Assembly (NCBI RefSeq): GCF_014837235.1
Contig: NZ_JACYFT010000001.1
Span: 372,001 to 436,000, forward strand
From: Limnohabitans radicicola
GTDB taxonomy: Bacteria; Pseudomonadota; Gammaproteobacteria; Burkholderiales; Burkholderiaceae_C
Direction of reading: 5' to 3'
Length of the DNA: 64,000 bases
Positions 33,843-43,154 of this stretch are shown piece after piece. Both the position numbers and the translations under genes were made by a program. The notes under the pieces were generated by a model. The model did not search any database. It was given only the letters and a program-made list of their open reading frames with translations, and was not told the DNA's origin. The number at the start of each line of letters is the position of its first letter. The stretch's first letter is position 1.

Positions 33843-35975
33843 TTATTGCGGTTTGGATGGGTGGTCACCCGCCATGCGCACCTGGTTTTCATCGGTGAAC
33901 ATGTCGATCACGCGGCAGTCGCCGCACATTTTCAGGCGCTCCAGCGCCGCGCCCTGGAACATGCTGTGCCCGGACAGGCGGCCGAGCATGGTTTCGATGG
34001 CCTTGAGTGTGCCAAAAGGCTTTTGGCAACGGATGCAGGCATACGGCGGGCTGTGGTGCAGGCGACGCGGCTGGCTGCGCTCGGGCGTGAGCAACAAACG
34101 GGGTTGCAGCGTGATGGCCTGCTCGGGACAAGTCTTGGCACACAGGCCGCACTGCACGCAGTTTTTCTCAATGAACTTGAGCTCAGGCTGCTGCGGGTTG
34201 TCCTGCAAAGCGGCCGAAGGGCATGCCCCCACGCAGCTCATGCACAAAGTGCAGCGCGAAGCGTCGACCGCGAGGGTGCCCAGCGGAGCGCCCGCTGCAG
34301 GCAAGGCCAGCGCCTCGGGCTTGACTGTGCTTTGCAGGGCCGGGGCATGCGCCATCAGGTGGTCCAGCGCCAGCTCCAGGGTGCTGCGCTTGTCGGACTG
34401 CACGGCATGGCGCGCTGCCACGCCCGGCCCCACAGGCACTTTGGCACTGCGGCCAGACAAGCGTTGCAATTCGCTGTCGAGCACCTGCGGATGTGCGGCC
34501 TCGATCAACTGCAAATGCACGCCGTCGTAGCCCAGGCCGTTGAGCACGGCTTGCGCCACGGCCATCTGCTCCACCAGCGCTGTTTTGTATTGCGGCGCTT
34601 CTTCGTCGGTCAGCAGCACCATGATCTGGCGCGCGCCATAAGCCACGGCCGACAGCCACACCTCCAGCCCCAGGCTGACCGTGTGCCACAGTGCCATAGG
34701 CATCACGCGAGCAGGCACACCCTGCATGACCTTGAGCTGTGCACCCCGGCCCAACTCATCGATCAGGGCCTGGCCTTGGTTCTGGCTGTGCAGCAACAAG
34801 GCCGCATCGCGCCCGCCAGCCGCCTGGTAGGTGCTGAGCAAGGTGCGGATCTTGTCGCCCTGCTCCGAGGCTCGGGGGTAGGCATAGGTCAAAGCGCCAG
34901 TCGGGCACACGGTGGTGCAAGCACCACAGCCCACACACAGGTGGGGGTTGACCTGGATTTGCTGGCGCGACTTGTCCGAAGCAATCGCTTCGGCCGAGCA
35001 GATGTCCACGCAGGCATTGCAACCGGTTTGGTCATTGCGGCTGTGGGCGCACAGTTTTTGTTTGTAGGCGAAGAAGCGAGGCTTTTCAAATTCGCCCACC
35101 ATGTCGCGCAACTTGAGCAAGGTCTGAAGATCCTTGCCATCCCAGCGGAAATAGCCTTGGGGCAAAGCGTGCTGGCGGAAAGTCACCGCTGCCTGCGGGC
35201 CACGCAGGTCCAGCACCAGATCAAAGCGTTCGCTTTGCGAACGGGGCTCGCGCGAAAAATCGATGGCACCCGCCGCATGGCAAACCTTGACGCAATCGCG
35301 GTGCGCGCTGCAACGCGACAGGTCAACCTGGTAGTCCAGGCCAATGGCCTGTTCTGGACAGGCGACCACGCAGGCGTTGCAGCGGGTGCACAGGTCCAGA
35401 TCGATCGGGTTGTTGGCCAGCCAAGCCACCTGGAAGGCCCCCAGCCAACCGTTCAGACTTTGCAGCTTTCCGGCCATGACCGGAAAACGCCGCACCTGGC
35501 TGCCTCCGGCCTCGCCCGCGCCATCGGCCCAGAGGGTGATGTCCAGCACATCCGACAACAAGGCCGCTGCGCGCTCGGCCTGGTCGAGCGGCCCCAGGAT
35601 CAACAACCGCCCCTGGCTTTTGAAGGTCACCGTGGGCACGGGCTCAGGCTCGGGCAAGCGGGCGGCGGCCAGCAAAGCCGCCATCTTGGGGGTGGCCTGC
35701 CCACCTTCGGCAGACCAGCCTGCGCTTTCCCGGATGTTCACAAAACGGATGGAGGCCGCTGCGCCCTCGGTCTGTTCGGCCAGCTCGGTCAACAGCCGCT
35801 GCTCCTGGGTGCAGGCCACCACCACGGTCTCGCGGCCCTGGATGGCCTGCTGGAAAGCGCCCGCCTCTCGGCGGCACAGCGTGGTGTGTTCTTTCAGGTC
35901 CTCACCGAGCGCTTGACCCAGCTTGGGGGTCTGCAGCGGCAGGGTCTGGTTGCAGTTGCAAATCAGTGTCGTCAT
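33843..35975 (-). CDS. Multi-[4Fe-4S] ferredoxin-like protein of formate dehydrogenase clusters
   Basis: 710-residue polyferredoxin. The N-terminus has CNCNQTLPL. At least six ferredoxin-type motifs follow: CTRCNACVVACPEQAI, CSAHRDCVKVCHAAGAI, CNACVDICSAEAIA, CVGCGACTTVCPTGAL, CTLCMSCVGACPSAAL and CVQCGLCAKTCPEQAI. Near the C-terminus CIRCQKPFG...CGDC looks like a metal knuckle. The start MTTLICNCNQ is chosen because the family begins there; it lies 74 nt inside the DUF3306 gene. Such proteins occur with DUF3305, DUF3306 and TorD in formate dehydrogenase clusters (for example in Shewanella) and are thought to help assembly or electron delivery; no activity is proven. Confidence 0.87.
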   Translation of the reverse strand: MTTLICNCNQTLPLQTPKLGQALGEDLKEHTTLCRREAGAFQQAIQGRETVVVACTQEQRLLTELAEQTEGAAASIRFVNIRESAGWSAEGGQATPKMAALLAAARLPEPEPVPTVTFKSQGRLLILGPLDQAERAAALLSDVLDITLWADGAGEAGGSQVRRFPVMAGKLQSLNGWLGAFQVAWLANNPIDLDLCTRCNACVVACPEQAIGLDYQVDLSRCSAHRDCVKVCHAAGAIDFSREPRSQSERFDLVLDLRGPQAAVTFRQHALPQGYFRWDGKDLQTLLKLRDMVGEFEKPRFFAYKQKLCAHSRNDQTGCNACVDICSAEAIASDKSRQQIQVNPHLCVGCGACTTVCPTGALTYAYPRASEQGDKIRTLLSTYQAAGGRDAALLLHSQNQGQALIDELGRGAQLKVMQGVPARVMPMALWHTVSLGLEVWLSAVAYGARQIMVLLTDEEAPQYKTALVEQMAVAQAVLNGLGYDGVHLQLIEAAHPQVLDSELQRLSGRSAKVPVGPGVAARHAVQSDKRSTLELALDHLMAHAPALQSTVKPEALALPAAGAPLGTLAVDASRCTLCMSCVGACPSAALQDNPQQPELKFIEKNCVQCGLCAKTCPEQAITLQPRLLLTPERSQPRRLHHSPPYACIRCQKPFGTLKAIETMLGRLSGHSMFQGAALERLKMCGDCRVIDMFTDENQVRMAGDHPSKPQ

Positions 35976-36540
35976 GGTCAGTGCTTGTCGCGGCCATTGG
36001 GGCTGCATGATCCGGCGACTGTGCCACAACTGCGGCGCCTTGTTGCGACTGAGGGTTCTGACCGGGGTTTTGCTCTGCGCCGCCGCGGGTACGTCCTCCC
36101 TCGGGCCCAGGTGCTTGTGGCGGCACCAGGTTCAGGAACTGCGCCCCCGCCATTTGCGCCAACATGCCAGCAGGCAAAGGGTCAGGCTGGGTGTAGTCAC
36201 CGATGTAAATGTCCAGACCGTCCATCACATTGAAGTGCGGGTCGGCAAAGAGTTTCTTCATCGCTGCATTGCGCACATCCGGGGTCACGCCCTGGCGCAT
36301 GAAAGGCTGAAAGTCCGACGAGGGGCTCAGCGCTTGAGCGTCTTGCAGCGAGGGCAATGGTGCATCGGCCTCCTCTTGTGCAAGGCGTGCCTCTGGCACA
36401 ACCGCACTGGCGGGGCCTGACAAGTCCTGCGGTGGCGGCACGACCGAAGTGGCCACCGACGGCAGCGGTTCGTCCAGCGCACGGCCGAGCGCCGCATCTT
36501 GCTTGCGACGCGACCAGCGGCTGAAAAAGTTGTCGCTCAT
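35902..36540 (-). CDS. DUF3306 protein (formate dehydrogenase accessory)
   Basis: 212 residues starting MSDNFFSRWSRRKQDA, the defining DUF3306 N-terminus. A middle part (SDFQPFMRQGVTPDVRNAAMKKLFADPHFNVMDGLDIYIGDYTQPDPLPAGML) is conserved in the family; the C-terminal third is low-complexity (Gln/Pro/Asp). Function unknown; it always travels with DUF3305 and formate dehydrogenase genes. It overlaps DUF3305 by 4 nt and runs 74 nt into the polyferredoxin gene. Confidence 0.9.
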   Translation of the reverse strand: MSDNFFSRWSRRKQDAALGRALDEPLPSVATSVVPPPQDLSGPASAVVPEARLAQEEADAPLPSLQDAQALSPSSDFQPFMRQGVTPDVRNAAMKKLFADPHFNVMDGLDIYIGDYTQPDPLPAGMLAQMAGAQFLNLVPPQAPGPEGGRTRGGAEQNPGQNPQSQQGAAVVAQSPDHAAPMAATSTDHDDTDLQLQPDPAAADPQAGSSAR

Positions 36541-37121
36541 GGTGCACGCCCTCCCCCCTTGCGCTTGGACTCGGTACTGACCGAGGCAGGCTGTCCGAAA
36601 CGGTCGGTGAGGCGCTGAAAACTTTGGGGCCGCTGGCGTTTTTTGACTTCCGGGACGAAATGCTCGGCTGCAAAACCATGCAACCACTGAACCACATCAG
36701 CAGGTGCTGCCACGTTTTCGACCATTTCCTGGGCATCCAGCCAGCGGCCTGCATCGTGGTAACTCAGACTGACCGCCTGAGGCACCGCCACCGGGTCGCC
36801 GCCATCATCGGCATCGATGTGTCGCCACATCACAAAATAGCACGGTGTTGGGGAGCTTGCATTCAGCCAGTAACCCTGTGCATCGTCCGGAAAAAGCTCT
36901 ACAGTCCAGTTGGGGTACAGCCACAGGGCCTCGTGGTCACTTTGACGCAAGCAACGCGGCTCGGAGCCGAAACCGGCTTCGTGAGGCACCACATCGGCCA
37001 GCACCCAACGCCAAGGCTGCCAACGCGCCATGGCCCCTTGCACCGGCTCACGGCGCATGAGGACAGCCACACGGACTTGGGGGCGTACAGAAGAGACGGG
37101 CTGTTCGGTCATGCGCCGCAT
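36537..37121 (-). CDS. DUF3305 protein (formate dehydrogenase accessory)
   Basis: About 194 residues. The family core RVAVLMRREPVQGAMARWQPWRWVLADVVP is followed by LYPNWTVELFPDDAQGYWLNASSPTPCYFVMWR. Two starts are possible: ATG at 37121, which overlaps the fdsA stop as TAATG, or ATG at 37112 (MTEQPVSSVRP), closer to the family start; neither has a good Shine-Dalgarno, which points to coupling with fdsA. Role unknown. Confidence 0.88.
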   Translation of the reverse strand: MRRMTEQPVSSVRPQVRVAVLMRREPVQGAMARWQPWRWVLADVVPHEAGFGSEPRCLRQSDHEALWLYPNWTVELFPDDAQGYWLNASSPTPCYFVMWRHIDADDGGDPVAVPQAVSLSYHDAGRWLDAQEMVENVAAPADVVQWLHGFAAEHFVPEVKKRQRPQSFQRLTDRFGQPASVSTESKRKGGGRAP

Positions 37122-39907
37122 TATGCGGCGGTCGCAGATTCCACTCGCACCGCACAGTATTTGAACTCCGGGATCTTGCCAAAAGGATCCAGTGCCGCAT
37201 GGGTCAGTTCGTTGGCCGCCGCCTCCACATAGGCAAACGGGATGAACACCGCCCCCAGGGGCGTGCCATTGTCCTGACGCAAGGCGAGTTCCACATGCCC
37301 GCGTCGCGAAGCCACACGGATGCGTTGCCCCGGCTGCAAACCCAGACGCCCCATCTCCGCCCCATGCATGCAAGCGGTAGCGGCAGGCTCCAAAGCATCA
37401 AGCACGGTGGCACGGCGCGTCATGCTGCCCGTGTGCCAGTGCTCCAGTTGCCGACCGGTGATGAGCACCAGGGGGTAATCGGCATCGGTTTGTTCTGCCG
37501 CCGCAATCAAGCTTGCAGGGACCAGGCGAACGCGACCGTCTTGCGTTGGAAAGTGGTCGTGGAAGACGATGGGCTGGCCCGGGTCATCGGCGCTCACGCA
37601 GGGGTAGGTGACCGAGCCTGCATTCAAACGCGCCCAGTCGATGCCGCCCATGGTCAGGGCCATGGCCTGACGCATTTCTTCATACACCTGGGCCACACCT
37701 TCGTGTGCACCCACGTAGTGCCAATTAAGGCCCATGCGCTGCGCGATCTGCTGGATGATCCACAAATCGGGTTTCGCATCGCCCGGGGGCAACACGGCCT
37801 GGCGGCCCATCTGCACCGTGCGGTCGGTGTTGCTGACGGTGCCGGTTTTTTCGGGCCAGGCGCTGGCGGGCAGCACCACATCGGCCAGCCAGGCGGTCTC
37901 GGTCAGGAAGATGTCCTGCACCACCAGGTGCTGCAAACTGGCCAAGGCATGGCGGGCATGGTGCAGGTCCGGGTCGCTCATGGCCGGGTTCTCACCCAAG
38001 ATGTACATGCCGCGCACCTTGTGCGGGTCGCTCTCGGGCGCGAGCGCCTTGTGCATGATCTCGACCACGGTGTAGCCGGGCTGGTCGTCGAGTTTCGTGT
38101 CCCAAAATTTCTCAAACCAGTCCTGCGCAGATTTGTCGCTCACACGCTGGTAGTTGGGGTACATCATCGGGATCAGGCCCGCGTCGCTCGCGCCCTGCAC
38201 ATTGTTCTGGCCGCGCAGCGGATGCAGGCCGGTGCCGGGGCGACCGATCTGGCCCGTGATGCTGGCCAACGCGATCAGGCAGCGCACATTGTCGGTGCCA
38301 TGCACATGCTGGCTCACACCCATGCCCCACAAAATCATGGCCGCCTTGGCCGTGGCATAAGCCCGCGCCACCTCGCGGATGGTGTCTGCCGGAATGCCGC
38401 AAACCACGCTCATGGCCTCGGGTGTGTAGTCCCGCACATGGGCTTTGAGCTCGGCCACATGGTCGGCACGCTCGCGCAGGAAGGTCTCGTCGCACAGGTT
38501 TTCGGTCACGATCACGTGCAGCATGGCGTTGAGCAGCGCCACATCGGTGTCAGCCTTGAACTGCAAGGTGCGCCAAGCGTGGCGACCGATGTCGGTGATG
38601 CGCGGGTCCATCAGCACGATGCGTGTGCCGCGCCGGGCAGCGTTCTTCATCCAACTGGCGGCCACCGGGTGGTTGGCCGTGGGGTTGGAGCCGATCACGA
38701 TGATGAGGTCGGCATGCGCCACATCGCGCACCGGGTTGCTCACCGCGCCGGAGCCCACGCCTTCGAGCAGTGCAGCGACACTGGACGCGTGGCACAGGCG
38801 CGTGCAGTGGTCCACGTTGTTGCTGCCAAAACCGGTGCGCACCAGTTTCTGGAAAAGGTAGGCCTCTTCGTTGCTGCCTTTGGCCGAGCCGAAACCGGCA
38901 AGCGATTTGGGGCCGTGCAGTTGACGCAGCCTGTTGAGCGGCAGGGTGGCCAGATCCAGTGCTTCTTCCCAAGTGGCTTCGCGGAAGACATCGCGCCAGT
39001 CGGTGTGGCCCTCCAGCAGCGCCACGTCCTTGGCCACGCCCGCCTTGCGGATCAGTGGCCGGGTGATGCGGTCCGGGCTGTGGATGTAGTCCATGCCAAA
39101 GCGGCCTTTGACGCACAGGCGCCCTTCGTTGGCCGGGCCTTCGCGGCCCTTCACGCTGATGATCTTTTCATCGCGCACCTGGAAAGTGACCAGGCAACCG
39201 ACACCACAAAACGGGCAGACGGAGTCGACTTCGCGGTCCACGCTTTGTGGGCCCATGTGGCTCTTGGGCATGAGCGCGCCTGTGGGACAGGCCTGCACGC
39301 ATTCGCCACAACCCACACAAGAACTGCCACCCATCGTGTCGGCCAGGTCAAACACCACCTGGGTGTGCGCCCCCCGGAAGGCCAGGCCGATCACATCATT
39401 GACCTGCAGGTCGCGGCAAGCGCGTTCGCAGCGGTTGCACTGGATGCAAGTGTCCAGATTCACCGCCATGGCCGGGTGTGACAGATCGGCGGGCACGGCC
39501 TCGCGACGCAAGTCGGCCAACGCCGGACGCACCTGTACGCCGTGGTGTTCGGCCCACTGGCTCAGCTCGCCGTGCGGGGCCTCGAGGCGGTCGTCCAACC
39601 ACTTGTGGCCCTGCTCGGGCAGGTCGGCCAGCAGCATCTCCAGCACCATCTTCTGGCTTTTGACCGCACGTTCACTGTTCGTTTGCACCTGCATGCCGGG
39701 CGTAGCGCTGCGGCAGCAGCTGGGCGCGAGCGTGCGTTCACCGGCCACCTCGACCACGCAAGCGCGGCAGTTGCCGTCGGGCGCGAGGCCTTCCTTGTGG
39801 CACAGGTGCGGGATGGCAATACCCAGGTCTTTGGCAATGTTGAAGATGCTTTTGCCAGCGGGCGCTTCAACGCTTTGGCCGTTGAGGGTGAATTGGACGG
39901 TGCTCAT
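37121..39907 (-). CDS. fdsA: NAD-dependent formate dehydrogenase alpha subunit FdsA
   Basis: 928-residue cytoplasmic catalytic subunit. Domains in order: a [2Fe-2S] ferredoxin (C36, C47, C50, C64), two ferredoxin clusters (CIQCNRCERAC at 154-164 and CVGCGECVQAC at 197-207), a proximal [4Fe-4S] (C231, C234, C238, C265), then the bis-MGD domain with catalytic Cys372 in CTRLCHASSV. No signal peptide. Between the [2Fe-2S] and dicluster parts (about 90-125) no cysteine is seen, so a NuoG-type His/Cys3 cluster is not evident. It overlaps fdsGB by 4 nt. With FdsGB it would oxidise formate and reduce NAD+. Confidence 0.95.
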   Translation of the reverse strand: MSTVQFTLNGQSVEAPAGKSIFNIAKDLGIAIPHLCHKEGLAPDGNCRACVVEVAGERTLAPSCCRSATPGMQVQTNSERAVKSQKMVLEMLLADLPEQGHKWLDDRLEAPHGELSQWAEHHGVQVRPALADLRREAVPADLSHPAMAVNLDTCIQCNRCERACRDLQVNDVIGLAFRGAHTQVVFDLADTMGGSSCVGCGECVQACPTGALMPKSHMGPQSVDREVDSVCPFCGVGCLVTFQVRDEKIISVKGREGPANEGRLCVKGRFGMDYIHSPDRITRPLIRKAGVAKDVALLEGHTDWRDVFREATWEEALDLATLPLNRLRQLHGPKSLAGFGSAKGSNEEAYLFQKLVRTGFGSNNVDHCTRLCHASSVAALLEGVGSGAVSNPVRDVAHADLIIVIGSNPTANHPVAASWMKNAARRGTRIVLMDPRITDIGRHAWRTLQFKADTDVALLNAMLHVIVTENLCDETFLRERADHVAELKAHVRDYTPEAMSVVCGIPADTIREVARAYATAKAAMILWGMGVSQHVHGTDNVRCLIALASITGQIGRPGTGLHPLRGQNNVQGASDAGLIPMMYPNYQRVSDKSAQDWFEKFWDTKLDDQPGYTVVEIMHKALAPESDPHKVRGMYILGENPAMSDPDLHHARHALASLQHLVVQDIFLTETAWLADVVLPASAWPEKTGTVSNTDRTVQMGRQAVLPPGDAKPDLWIIQQIAQRMGLNWHYVGAHEGVAQVYEEMRQAMALTMGGIDWARLNAGSVTYPCVSADDPGQPIVFHDHFPTQDGRVRLVPASLIAAAEQTDADYPLVLITGRQLEHWHTGSMTRRATVLDALEPAATACMHGAEMGRLGLQPGQRIRVASRRGHVELALRQDNGTPLGAVFIPFAYVEAAANELTHAALDPFGKIPEFKYCAVRVESATAA

Positions 39908-41613
39908 GCCGCCCCCACTTCGTGCGGGAAATACTGCAACACGCAGCGGATCGGGTTCGGCGCGGCCTGGCCCAGACCACAGATGGACGCATCGCCCATG
40001 ACCTGCGCCAGGTCTTCGAGTGTTTCGCGGTCCCAGACCTCACGGGCCATCAGCTGCGCCGCCTTGTCGGTGCCCACGCGGCAAGGCGTGCACTGGCCGC
40101 AGCTCTCGTGCGCAAAAAAACGCATCACGTTCAGGGCCGCTTCACGGGCGCTGTCGTGTTGGCTGAGCACCACCACGGCGGCCGAGCCGATGAAGCAGCC
40201 ATGCGGCTGCAAGGTGTCAAAGTCCAGCGGCACATCGGCCAAACGGGCAGGCAAAATGCCGCCGCTGGCACCGCCGGGCAAATAGGCGTACAGCGTGTGC
40301 CCCTCGGCCATGCCGCCGCAGTGTTCATCCACCAGTTCGCGCAGCGTGATGCCCGCAGGCGCGAGCTTCACGCCCGGCTGCTTCACACGCCCGCTCACGC
40401 TGAAGCGGCGCAGGCCCTGGCGACCGTGGCGGCCCTGCGATGCAAAGCTGTCCGCCCCGTTTTCCAGCAGCTTGCGAATCCAATAGAGGGTCTCGAAGTT
40501 GTGCTCCAGCGTGGGTCGACCAAACAGGCCCACCTCGGCGATGTAAGGGGGGCGCAGGCGCGGCTCGCCACGTTGGCCTTCGATGCTTTCGATCATGGCG
40601 GATTCTTCACCGCAGATGTAGGCCCCTGCGCCGCGTCGCAGCTCGATGCGCGGCAAGGCGCAAGGCGGATTCGCCTGCAGATCGGCCAGCGCTTGCATGA
40701 GCAGCACACGCGCTTCGTGGTATTCGTCACGCAGGTAGATGTACACCGCTTCGCAACCCACCACACTGGCGGCGATCAGCACACCCTCCAGAAAACGGTG
40801 CGGGTCCGACTCCAGGCCCGTGCGGTCCTTGAAGGTGCCGGGTTCGCCCTCGTCGATGTTCACCGCCATCAGGCGCGGGGCTGGCTGCTGGCGCACGATA
40901 CGCCATTTGCGACCCGCCGGAAAACCTGCGCCACCCAGACCACGCAAGCCCGAGGACTCCAGCACCTGGATCACCGATTCGGCCTCGCGCTCACCCGAGG
41001 CCACTTGTTGTGCCAGGCGGTAGCCCCCGGCTTGCACATAAGCGTCCATGTGGACCGCATCGGGCAAAGCATTCGGCTGCGTCTGATGGTGAGTGACACG
41101 TTGCACCACCGCATCAACGCTCGCGTACGCCACGGCCTGCTGACCCACCTGTGCCGCCGGGGCCTGCTCGCAGCGGCCCAGACAGGGCACAGGCACCACC
41201 TTCACATCCAGCAAATCGTTTTGCAATTGGCGAAGCAAGCTGTGGCTGCCCGCGAGGCTGCAGCTCAGGCTGTCGCACACCCGCACCTTGATGCGCGCAG
41301 CGGCTTCATCGTCTTTCAGGATCTCGAAGTGGTGGTAGAACGAAGCGACCTCGAACACCTCGACCACGGACAAGCGCATCTCGGCCGCCAGCGCCACGAT
41401 GTGGCGCTCGAACAAACCATGAAAATGGTCATTCAGCACATGCAGATGCTCGATCAGCAGGTCACGGCGGTGGCCGTTTTCGGGCGGGTCACCGATCAGG
41501 GCCCGCACCTCGGCACGGGCTTCATCGCTGGCCTGACGGCCTTTGAGCTGTGAGCGCGGCTGGCGCAGTTGCTGGCGAAGCTGGTCCAGACCGATGTGGG
41601 TGGCGTTCGCCAT
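39904..41613 (-). CDS. Fused FdsG-FdsB: NAD-dependent formate dehydrogenase diaphorase subunit
   Basis: 569 residues joining two subunits that are usually separate. Residues 1-165 are NuoE/FdsG-like, with the [2Fe-2S] ligands C113, C118, C144 and C148 (VCDSLSC, CLGRC). Residues about 185-569 are NuoF/FdsB-like: the FMN/NAD site GLGGAGFPAGRKW and YICGEESAMIESIEGQRG, and near the end a [4Fe-4S] site ESCGQCTPCRVGTD. It passes electrons from FdsA to NAD+. The frame is continuous, so this is a real fusion. The start lies 6 nt after the boxA stop, on the same strand. Confidence 0.94.
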   Translation of the reverse strand: MANATHIGLDQLRQQLRQPRSQLKGRQASDEARAEVRALIGDPPENGHRRDLLIEHLHVLNDHFHGLFERHIVALAAEMRLSVVEVFEVASFYHHFEILKDDEAAARIKVRVCDSLSCSLAGSHSLLRQLQNDLLDVKVVPVPCLGRCEQAPAAQVGQQAVAYASVDAVVQRVTHHQTQPNALPDAVHMDAYVQAGGYRLAQQVASGEREAESVIQVLESSGLRGLGGAGFPAGRKWRIVRQQPAPRLMAVNIDEGEPGTFKDRTGLESDPHRFLEGVLIAASVVGCEAVYIYLRDEYHEARVLLMQALADLQANPPCALPRIELRRGAGAYICGEESAMIESIEGQRGEPRLRPPYIAEVGLFGRPTLEHNFETLYWIRKLLENGADSFASQGRHGRQGLRRFSVSGRVKQPGVKLAPAGITLRELVDEHCGGMAEGHTLYAYLPGGASGGILPARLADVPLDFDTLQPHGCFIGSAAVVVLSQHDSAREAALNVMRFFAHESCGQCTPCRVGTDKAAQLMAREVWDRETLEDLAQVMGDASICGLGQAAPNPIRCVLQYFPHEVGAA

Positions 41614-41619
41614 ACTGGC

Positions 41620-42930
41620 TCAATAGGTTTCGAGGTGCAGGCGGCCTTCTTTCTTGAGCGCGCCACCGATGGCTTCCCAGTCCAGACCGGCGTTCTGAGC
41701 GATGTCGCGCAGCGCCATGACCACGCCCTCTTCCATGCTCTTCAAACCGCACACATAGAAGCAGGTGTTGGGGTCTTTGAGCTGCAGTGCGATGTCGGCA
41801 GCGCGGTCACGCAGCGCATCCTGCACATAGCGCTTGGGCTTGCCCACTTCACGCGAAAAAGCGAACTCGATGTCGATGAAGTCTTTGGGCAGGTTGTTGA
41901 GCGGCCCAAAGTACGGCAGCTCGGCCGGGGTGCGGGCACCAAAGAAAAGCATCAGCTTGCCCCCCTCGAATTTGCCGCTCGCCCGCAAGCGGCGACGCCA
42001 TTCGGTCATGGCGCGCATCGGGGCCGAACCCGTCCCCGTGCAGATCATGACGATGTTGCTCTTGGGGTGGTTGGGCATCAAGAAGCTCGCGCCAAACGGC
42101 CCGATCACCTGCACTTTGTCGCCGACCTGGAGGTCGCACATGTAGTTGGAGCCGACGCCACGCACAGGTTGGCCGTCGTGGTCTTCGAGCACGCGCTTGA
42201 TGGTGAGCGACAGGTTGTTGTGGCCCGGACGCTCGCCGTTGCGGGGGCTGGCAATGGAGTATTGGCGGGCGTGGTGCGGTTTGCCTTTGGCGTCCACACC
42301 GGGCGGGATGATGCCGATCGACTGGCCTTCGAGCACCGGGAAAGGCATGCTGCCAAAGTCGAGCACGATGTGGTGGGTGTCGTAGTCTTGCTGGCCGTCT
42401 TGTTTGCCGACTTCGGTCACGCGCAGGTTGCCGGTGACGGTGGCAGTGATGGTTTTTTCGGCCGCCTTGGGGCCATACAGGTTGGTGTAGGCATGGGCCG
42501 CTGACCAAGGGGGAATGGTCGCGCCGTAGGCGGCCGAGTTGAAGCCGGACGCGCTGGCGGTGCTGGCGGCCGATGCGGAGGAAGCCGCGGCTTGTGCAGC
42601 GGCTTGGGCTTCTTCCTGAGCGGCGCCGACCTCGGCACCGGCTGCGGCAAGTTCTTCGGCGCTCAGTTCAGCAGGCAGCACGTCCCATTTGAGCTGTTCT
42701 TCAATGCTGTAGGCCTTGGCCTTGGGCATCATGCGCCAGTTGTCGATGGAGCCCGTGGGGCATGGCGAGATGCAGTCCATGCAGAGGTTGCAGACATCGG
42801 CCTTGACCACGTAGTTGAGGGAGTCGTGGGTGATGGCCCCGACCGGGCAGATCGCTTCGCAGGTGTTGCAGCGGATGCAGATCTCCGGGTCAATGACGTG
42901 CTGTTTGATCAAGGTCGTTTCGGTGCTCAT
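41620..42930 (-). CDS. boxA: Benzoyl-CoA 2,3-epoxidase reductase component BoxA
   Basis: NADPH-dependent flavoprotein reductase that feeds electrons to the epoxidase BoxB. 436 residues: an N-terminal two-cluster ferredoxin ([32 protein letters not shown]), a linker rich in Ala/Ser (about 90-135), then an FNR-like module with the FAD motif RQYSIASP and the nucleotide site [14 protein letters not shown], ending ...HLETY, a typical FNR C-terminus. The start [12 protein letters not shown] is preferred over an upstream ATG at 43047, which would read through the hairpin-rich spacer. Confidence 0.96.
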   Translation of the reverse strand: MSTETTLIKQHVIDPEICIRCNTCEAICPVGAITHDSLNYVVKADVCNLCMDCISPCPTGSIDNWRMMPKAKAYSIEEQLKWDVLPAELSAEELAAAGAEVGAAQEEAQAAAQAAASSASAASTASASGFNSAAYGATIPPWSAAHAYTNLYGPKAAEKTITATVTGNLRVTEVGKQDGQQDYDTHHIVLDFGSMPFPVLEGQSIGIIPPGVDAKGKPHHARQYSIASPRNGERPGHNNLSLTIKRVLEDHDGQPVRGVGSNYMCDLQVGDKVQVIGPFGASFLMPNHPKSNIVMICTGTGSAPMRAMTEWRRRLRASGKFEGGKLMLFFGARTPAELPYFGPLNNLPKDFIDIEFAFSREVGKPKRYVQDALRDRAADIALQLKDPNTCFYVCGLKSMEEGVVMALRDIAQNAGLDWEAIGGALKKEGRLHLETY

Positions 42931-43030
42931 GTCTTGGCTTTCTTGTTGTCGCTTCGGCTTTGGTCTTTGGCTTACGGGGTCCGCAACGATATGGCTTGGA
43001 GCCGGGCAAGCAATGCAGTCTACCGGCATT

Positions 43031-43154
43031 GTGTGTGCTTGGCGCACACCATGCAGTCGTCAAAGGCAGGGGCGGGTGACGATTTTTGGTACCCCAGTAT
43101 GAGGAACCCGCCCCTGCCTTTGACGACTGCTGCCCCACAAATGAGGCAGCAGTC
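43031..43154 (-). repeat. Three nested hairpins in the boxB-boxA spacer
   Basis: The 243-nt spacer contains a 25-bp perfect inverted repeat (arms 43053-43077 and 43106-43130, loop 28 nt), a 10-bp inverted repeat GACTGCTGCC/GGCAGCAGTC (43125-43134 and 43145-43154), and an 8-bp hairpin with one wobble (43031-43038/43042-43049). The first two share 43125-43130, so in the RNA they compete. No long T run follows on the minus strand. Likely roles are transcript stabilisation, RNA processing or partial termination between boxB and boxA; it could also be a dispersed repeat element. Confidence 0.85.

Noticed and set aside
39904..41613. Fusion caused by a sequencing error
   Set aside because: The frame is uninterrupted through both domains, with a plausible linker and all ligand cysteines; no overlapping stop or internal start was seen.
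43031..43154. CRISPR repeat or transposon ends
   Set aside because: There is only one pair of inverted arms, no regular spacers, no transposase and no target-site duplication noticed.
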